A DNA stretch of 64,000 nucleotides, taken from NCBI GenBank assembly GCA_025200525.1, contig CM045760.1, positions 47,077,932 to 47,141,931 on the forward strand, given 5' to 3'. The DNA comes from Camellia lanceoleosa. Lineage: Eukaryota > Streptophyta > Magnoliopsida > Ericales > Theaceae. Below, in pieces: positions 59,059 through 64,000 of the stretch (position 1 is its first letter; every line of letters starts with the position of its first letter). Position numbers and translations under genes: made by a program. The notes under the pieces were generated by a model. That model did not search any database. It was given only the letters and a program-made list of their open reading frames with translations, and had not been told where the DNA came from.

Positions 59059-59374
59059 AAGAAGAGCTTGTAATGCTTATGTAGATTGACAGTGAAATTA
59101 TGTATTTAATGGCTGATTTTAATAAAACGCTTAGTTTTCAATTTGTAGCGTACTTGTTACTTATTTTAGTACATAATTTATTTTGAATGCTCGCACATTT
59201 TAGATTATGTTTATGCGACTGACTTGAACATGGTGGGTACGAATGCCATTTCATTTTGAATAATTAGAGACTGACTTGAACAATCTCATTTTGTATAATT
59301 AATTAGAGATTGACTTAAACAATCTCATTTTGAATATTTCCATTTCTTGGCCTTTGTTGATACGGTCGGTATGA
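59059..59374. other. Spacer between antisense ORF 2 and the 101-bp array
   Basis: AT-rich with two imperfect copies of GACTGACTTGAACAATCTCA-type strings (59220-59330). No gene. Confidence 0.5.
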
Positions 59375-60190
59375 ATGCCACACTTTGATCGGCCCAAAGG
59401 CGTCGTGCGCCGATGGGACTCTGAATCTGGAGTCTTTATTTGGCCAATCGTGATATCCATGAAGGGCGCTCTGAATCTGGAGGCTTTAGTCGGCTGAAAG
59501 ATGTCGTGCGCCGATGGGGCTCCGAATTCGGAGTCTTTATTTTGCCATTCGTGATATCCACGAAGGGCGCTATGAATCCGGAGGCTTTAATCGGCCCAAA
59601 GACGTCGTGCGCCGATGGGGCTCCGAATTCGGAGGCTTTAATCGGCCCAAAGACGTCGTGCACCGATGGGGCTCCGAATCCGGAGTCTTTATTTGGCCAA
59701 TCGTGATATCCACGAAGGGCGCTCCGAATCCGGAGGCTTTAGTCAGCCCAAAGACATCGTGTGCCGATGGGGCTCCGAATCCGGAGTCTTTATTTGGCCA
59801 ATCGTGATATCCACAAAGGGCGCTCCGAATCCGGAGGCTTTATTTGGCCAATCGTGATATCCACGAAGGGCGCTCCGAATCCGGAGGCTTTAATCGGCCC
59901 AAAGACGTCGTGCGCCGATGGGACTCCGAATCCGAAGTCTTTATTTGGCCAATCGTGATATCCACGAAGGGCGCTCCGAATCTGTAGCTTTTAGTCGGCC
60001 CAAAGATGTCGTGCGCTGATGGGGCTCCGAATCTGGAGTTTGGCCAATCGTGATATCCATGAAAGGCGCTCCGAATCCGAAGGCTTTAATCGCCCAAAGA
60101 CGCCGTGCGCCGATGGGGCTCCTAATCCGAAGTCTTCATTTGGCCAATCGTGATATCCACGAAGGGCGTTCCGAATCCGAAGGCTTTTAT
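59375..60190. repeat. Composite tandem array of about 101-bp units built from two 50-bp halves
   Basis: The anchor TGATATCC recurs at 59451, 59552, 59704, 59805, 59855, 59956, 60051 and 60151, spacings of 101, 152, 101, 50, 101, 95 and 100. So the unit is two about 50-bp half-units that can be gained or lost singly. Key strings: CGGCCCAAAGACGTCGTGCG, CCGATGGGGCTCCGAAT, TTTATTTGGCCAATCGTGAT. It is GC-rich relative to the window, lies just after the end of pol, and stays open in several frames. Confidence 0.93.
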
Positions 60191-60303
60191 CGGAACACCT
60201 TTTAATTGGATTTTATAGTGAGTAAATAGAGATCTTTGCATTACAGAAAATGCGATGTACATGGCGAACCGTTCAGAACAAGTATCATGCCCCATAAGTC
60301 GGG

Positions 60304-61245
60304 TCAATGATAAAATTTGCATAAATGCGTGGAATTCCAAGGCCGTAGCAGACTCCTTCCTGACATGTCTTTGAGCCGATATGCCCCTACTCCTGCGATC
60401 AAATCAATCTGATAGGGGCCGTCCCAGTTCGGACCCAATTTTCCATCAGCCGGTTTCTTGGCAGCTGGAAGTACCTTCTTCAGGACCAACTCTCCTGGTA
60501 TGTAACGGCGCAGCTGAACACGTTGATTATATGACTTAGCAAGCTGTTACTGATACCGTGCCATGGACGCAAGGGCACAGTCTCTTCGTTCTTCGATCAG
60601 AATCAAATCCAAAGCCAGCATCATGTCATTTCGGTCCATATCAAAAACTTGCGATTTCAGGGTTGGGTGGCCGATCTCCAAGGGTATAATCGCCTGGGTT
60701 CCAAAGCGTAAAGCAAACGGCATTTCTCCAGTGGATTGTCTCGGCATAGTTCGATGAGCCCACAATACACTCGGCAATTCTTTGACCCATTTGCCTTTAG
60801 TTTTCTCCAACCTCTTCTTGATGCCATCCAAGATGGATTTGTTAGAGGCTTCAACTTGACCATTGCTTTGTGGGTAAGCCGGCGTAGAAAAGTAGGGCCG
60901 GATACCATATTTGCTGCACAGCTCTCGGTAGACGCCACAATCAAACTGGGTGTCGTTGTCTGAAATAAGAGCTCTTGGAATACCGAATCACGTTATGATA
61001 TTTCTCTATACAAAGCGCTTAACATCAGTATCTCGAATGTGCGTTAATGCCTCCGCTTCAACACATTTTGTGAAGTAATCTGTCACGACGACCAAGTATC
61101 GCTTGTTTCTAGGGGCCCTCGGCAATGGTCCTACAATATCAAGTCCCCACTGGGCGAACGGCCAGGGACTGGTAATGGAGCTTAACTATTCAGCAGGCAG
61201 ATGGGTTAACGGGGAGAACTTCTGGCACTGTTCACATTTATTCAC
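60304..61245 (-). pseudogene. Tat integrase (core and C-terminal part)
   Basis: On the minus strand: CEQCQKFSPLTHLPAE (end of the zinc finger), FAQWGLDIVGPLPRAP with the first catalytic Asp, ALISDNDTQFD with the second, and YPQSNGQVEASNK with the Glu, so the DDE triad is intact. The core is followed by ELPSVLWAHRTMPRQSTGEM and, after a stop near 60550, the C-terminal part VLKKVLPAAKKPADGKLGPN and WDGPYQI ending at 60304. Stops near 61185, 61010, 60995 and 60550 break the frame. The integrase would insert the element DNA in the nucleus. Confidence 0.88.
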
Positions 61246-62019
61246 CTAGCATTCGGCATTAGCTCTCATTGTCAGCCAGTAATACCCCTGTGTTATAGCT
61301 CGATGGGCCAAAGAGCGCCCTCCGGAATGGGCACCACAACTGCCTTCATGTATTTCAGTCAGAAGCTCTTCAACTTTGTCCGGGTGTACACATTCCAAGT
61401 ACGGACTAGTAAGGGATTTTTTATACAGCTTTCCTTGCGAATCCAAGTAGTATCGTAGGGCTTTATTTTGCAGCTTGCGCGCTTCTTTTTTGTCTGCTAG
61501 GAGCTGTTTAGAAGGCAGGAATGCAGCAATGGGGTCCATCCAACTCGGTCCTGGCTCTATGACATTGACTTGGATTTCCTTCGAAGGGCCAATGCTCGGC
61601 TCCGGGATGAAACCTACTTCGATGGTCCTTTTAATCTCTGAGTTAATGGTGGAGGCTAGGCAAGCTAGGGCGTCTGCATGTGTGTTCTGGTCACGTGTTA
61701 TCTGATTCAATTCATGATGGTCAAATTTAGCCAGCAAGGCGCTAGCTGATTTCATGTAAGCCACCATACGGTCATTTTTGGCTGCGTACACCCCCTTTAG
61801 CTGGTTGATCATCAATTTTGAATCGTAAAATACCAGTAAGCGCCGAGCATCAAGAAGATGTGCATTTCTCAAACTGGCCAGAAGGGCTTCGTATTCGGCC
61901 TCGTTATTTGATGCCTCGAAGCCGAGTTTGACTGCCTGCTTAATTATTGTGCCGTCGGGAGCCATGATTAATACCTCGGCTCCACTGCCCCGCTGATTGG
62001 ATGATCCATCACAGTACAA
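61246..62019 (-). CDS. Tat second (archaeal-type) RNase H plus integrase zinc-finger start
   Basis: This 257-codon frame is open. It reads YCDGSSNQRGSGAEVLI (catalytic Asp), ASNNEAEYEALLASL (Glu), LLVFYDSKLMINQLKG (Asp) and THADALACLAS (Asp), the four acidic residues of an active RNase H. A linker leads to the histidines of the integrase zinc finger (IHEGSCGAHSGGRSLAHRAI). An extra RNase H of this type after the ordinary one is diagnostic of the Tat lineage. In the element it is part of the polyprotein, not a separate gene; adjoining segments carry stops, so it is unlikely to be made. Confidence 0.85.
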   Translation of the reverse strand: MYCDGSSNQRGSGAEVLIMAPDGTIIKQAVKLGFEASNNEAEYEALLASLRNAHLLDARRLLVFYDSKLMINQLKGVYAAKNDRMVAYMKSASALLAKFDHHELNQITRDQNTHADALACLASTINSEIKRTIEVGFIPEPSIGPSKEIQVNVIEPGPSWMDPIAAFLPSKQLLADKKEARKLQNKALRYYLDSQGKLYKKSLTSPYLECVHPDKVEELLTEIHEGSCGAHSGGRSLAHRAITQGYYWLTMRANAEC

Positions 62020-63420
62020 CTACCAAATATCCCCAACATAAATTCTCCAGTTCGACTTAGGTTGAACATCGTCAGACTTGAAGTCGGCAAGACCCTCGGT
62101 AAATTCGGCCACAAAGTCGGCAAGCATTTGCCCCTTTAAAATGCGTCCTGATGCTTCCGCACTACGTAGTACTGATTAGAGGGGGTAATCTGTTAGCACC
62201 CCGATGCTGTGCCCCTGGAAGTAATGCATTAGTTTTCTCGCCGCCATGACTAAGGCTAGGATGAGTTTCTCTAGCGGCAGGTAGCGTGTTTCAGCGTCGA
62301 CCATTGCCTTGCTCACATAATACACTGGCCACTGCTCGCCCAGCTCTTCCTTAATCAGTATGGCGCTGACGGCCCGATCGGAAATTACCAAATACAAGAT
62401 GAGCGGGTCGCCTGCCGAAGGTGTTGTCAAGAGTGGAACTGATCTGAGGTAGGTTTTGAGACTGTTGAAAGTGGCTTCGCATTCGACGGACCATTCGAAA
62501 GCCTTGCCCTGCTGCAGTGTATGGAAGAATTGTCGGCAACGATCCGTAGACTGACTGATGAACCTGTTGAGTGCGGCGGCCATCCTCATCAACTTTTGTA
62601 CCTCTTTTACTGAACGAGGTGAGCTGAGTTCCAAGATTGCTATGATTTGCCTTGTGTTGGCCTCGATTCCTCGGTGGTTAACAATGTAACCCAAGAACTT
62701 GCCAGAGCCGATCCCAAACTCACATTTGAAAGCATTCAGCTTCATTTTGTATTTGCATAGAATGTCGAATGTCTCCTCCAGATCGGCTATATGATTCTAC
62801 TCTTCTCTGGATTTGACCACCATGTCATCGATGTATACTTCCATAGTGTGGCCAAGTTGCTCATTGAACATGGCGGTGACTAGTCTCTGGTAAGTTGTCT
62901 ATGCATTCTTCAACCCAAAAGGCATAACCTTATAGCAATAGGTTCCTATTGGGGTGAGGAATGCAGTTTTGTTTTGGTCCTCTGGATGTATGGAAATTTG
63001 ATGGTAGCCTTTGTAGACATCGAGGAAGCTCATACGCTAGTGACGTGCTGTAGCATCTACCAGTTGGTCTATCCTTGGGAGAGGAAAACAATCTTTGGGG
63101 TAGGCTTTGTTAAGGTCCGTGAAATCAACGCAGACTCGCCAGGTCCCATTCTTCTTCTTCACAACCACAGTGTTAGAGAGCCATGTAGGGTAGGTCACTT
63201 CCCAGATTACCCCGGCGTCAAGCAACCGGTCAACCTCTTCAACAACTGCGGCAGTGTGCTCTGCAGCTGATCGCCGGCTTTTCTGAATGATCGGCTTGCA
63301 TTTAGGGTCAACATTTAAACGGTGCTGCGAAATAGACGGATCTACACCCGGCATCTCATATGGAGTCCACGCAAATACGTCGAGGTTGCCGAGTAGGAAG
63401 GAAATTAGCTACTGCTGTCT
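62020..63420 (-). pseudogene. Tat reverse transcriptase and first RNase H
   Basis: On the minus strand the region opens LISFLLGNLDVFAWTPYEMP just after a TAG, then RLNVDPKCKPIIQKSRR, VKKKNGTWRVCVDFTDLNKA, and the active site VYIDDMVVKS (about 62825-62855). The thumb/connection (GKFLGYIVNHRGIEANTRQI) and first RNase H (VYYVSKAMVDAETRYLPLEK) follow to 62176. Stops near 63036, 62910, 62800, 62170 and 62020 interrupt it. The first Asp region of RNase H reads YLVISDRAVSA, normal for this lineage. Confidence 0.88.
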
Positions 63421-64000
63421 GTCTGCTTGATTGAGGGAGGCGCCGACCATGAAGAAATGGCCGTTTTGCCGGAGTGAGTTGATTTTGGGGATTAGGATTC
63501 GACTGAATCATATGCACCGAGGATGAAATTGGCAGGCTGTATGTCATGTGGATCACGCCAAGTGGCGGGGAATGCTGTCTTAGGGTTATTGCTTTGGTTG
63601 AGTTTCCTTTTCGGACATACTGTTGTAGTCGACCATCATGCACCAATTCCTCCAGGTGATCCTTCAATGCGTAACAACTCTTAGTTTCATGGCCATGATC
63701 CTTGTGATACTCGCACCGCCTATCCCGTCTTCGAGTATTGGGGGGTCCCACCATTTTCGACATCCACTTGAAGAACGGAAGATGCTGGATTTTGGACATG
63801 ACCGTGCTAATCGGCTTTGACAATTCGGTATATTTCTTATCGGCGTGCCTTGTGCGCTTGCTGTCGACTTGCAGCTGTTCATTCGCTCGGTGGGAGCATT
63901 GGTCACTTGATCGGCGAGAATCCCATCTCTTATCTCGTCTTGCTTGGTGCCGTGGTTTAGGGCTCTAAGGTGCTACATAATTTAACGGTTGAGCAATTTT
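63421..64000 (-). pseudogene. Tat gag 3' part, protease apparently deleted
   Basis: On the minus strand: KYTELSKPISTVMSKIQHLP then the gag zinc-binding motif CEYHKDHGHETKSCYALKDH (about 63660-63720), HLEELVHDGRLQQYVRKG and PPLGVIHMTYSL. In this lineage the linker should lead to the protease, a few hundred residues further, before the RT. Here the linker passes within about 60 bp into sequence that belongs just upstream of RT. No protease Asp motif is present. The frame changes across the junction near 63470. Gag is cut at the window end. Confidence 0.75.

Larger units (their letters stand above)
53958..64000 (-). mobile_element. Tat-lineage Ty3/gypsy retrotransposon, reverse orientation, runs off the window
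   Basis: Reading on the minus strand the window contains gag (from beyond 64000 to about 63470), reverse transcriptase and first RNase H, a second (archaeal-type) RNase H, integrase, a 101-bp tandem array, a long 3' region with two antisense coding modules and a 122-bp tandem array, a polypurine tract and the 3' LTR. The dual RNase H and the antisense ORF between pol and the 3' LTR are hallmarks of the Tat group (as in Grande and Retand). At least 10 kb is present. The 5' LTR lies outside. The left target-site copy should be CATTA (53953-53957). Confidence 0.9.

Noticed and set aside
59440..59958. Several overlapping frames with repeats like 'GAPNPEALIGPKTSCADG'
   Set aside because: They arise from the 101-bp array, which lacks stops in several frames. 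No start, domain or conserved frame supports a gene.

Overview
This is plant nuclear DNA, most likely from a woody eudicot, and almost all of it is transposable element. The evidence is AT-rich intergenic sequence with long (CT)n, (GA)n and (AT)n runs, plant-type Copia, Ty3/gypsy, CACTA and L1 LINE elements, and one plant UDP-glycosyltransferase relic. No intact host gene, rRNA, tRNA or CRISPR array was recognised. The species cannot be named from the sequence alone.

Layout from left to right. (1) 1-1256 holds no gene. (2) 1257-13757 is an element with roughly 300-bp terminal inverted repeats. Its right arm was split by an 11.3-kb CACTA (En/Spm-type) transposon at 2142-13466. The CACTA in turn carries a 2.47-kb solo LTR (7303-9768) and a broken TNP1-like transposase piece (12152-12480). 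(3) 14.2-23.2 kb is a divergent inverted repeat holding a foldback element, a possible LTR relic and a decayed full-length L1 LINE (about 16590-23150) whose ORF1 has an RNA-recognition motif. (4) 23364-28658 is a complete Copia element with 98% identical LTRs, an exact ATTTT target duplication and a defective polyprotein. (5) 28.7-36.2 kb is non-coding with two foldback elements, a short tandem array and a solo LTR with exact AAAAC duplication (32911-35355). (6) 36164-44831 is a long LTR-like unit with exact CATAG duplication. Two other solo LTRs are nested in it, 37086-39597 and about 40337-42530. (7) 45929-47325 is a UGT72-like glucosyltransferase pseudogene, the only host-gene relic. (8) 47463-53530 is the 5' LTR, gag and most of pol of a Ty3/gypsy element, cut inside the integrase zinc finger by a second copy of the 36-kb LTR family (53531-53957). 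That copy is itself interrupted by a reverse-oriented Tat-lineage Ty3/gypsy element (53958 to beyond the window end).

The order of events can be read from nesting, target duplications and LTR divergence: the Copia is young, the LINE and the Ty3 element at 47 kb are old. The most unusual signals are four. First, arrays of a 10-bp palindrome (CGCTCGAGCG) sit inside the LTRs of two otherwise different retrotransposon families, in five copies across the window, decaying mostly by CpG loss. Second, two related antisense coding modules, one with three apparent exons, lie between pol and the 3' LTR of the Tat element, separated and followed by 122-bp and 101-bp tandem arrays. Third, the Tat element seems to have lost its protease by an internal deletion between gag and reverse transcriptase. 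Fourth, the CACTA insertion junction can be reconstructed exactly from a neighbouring paralogous arm.
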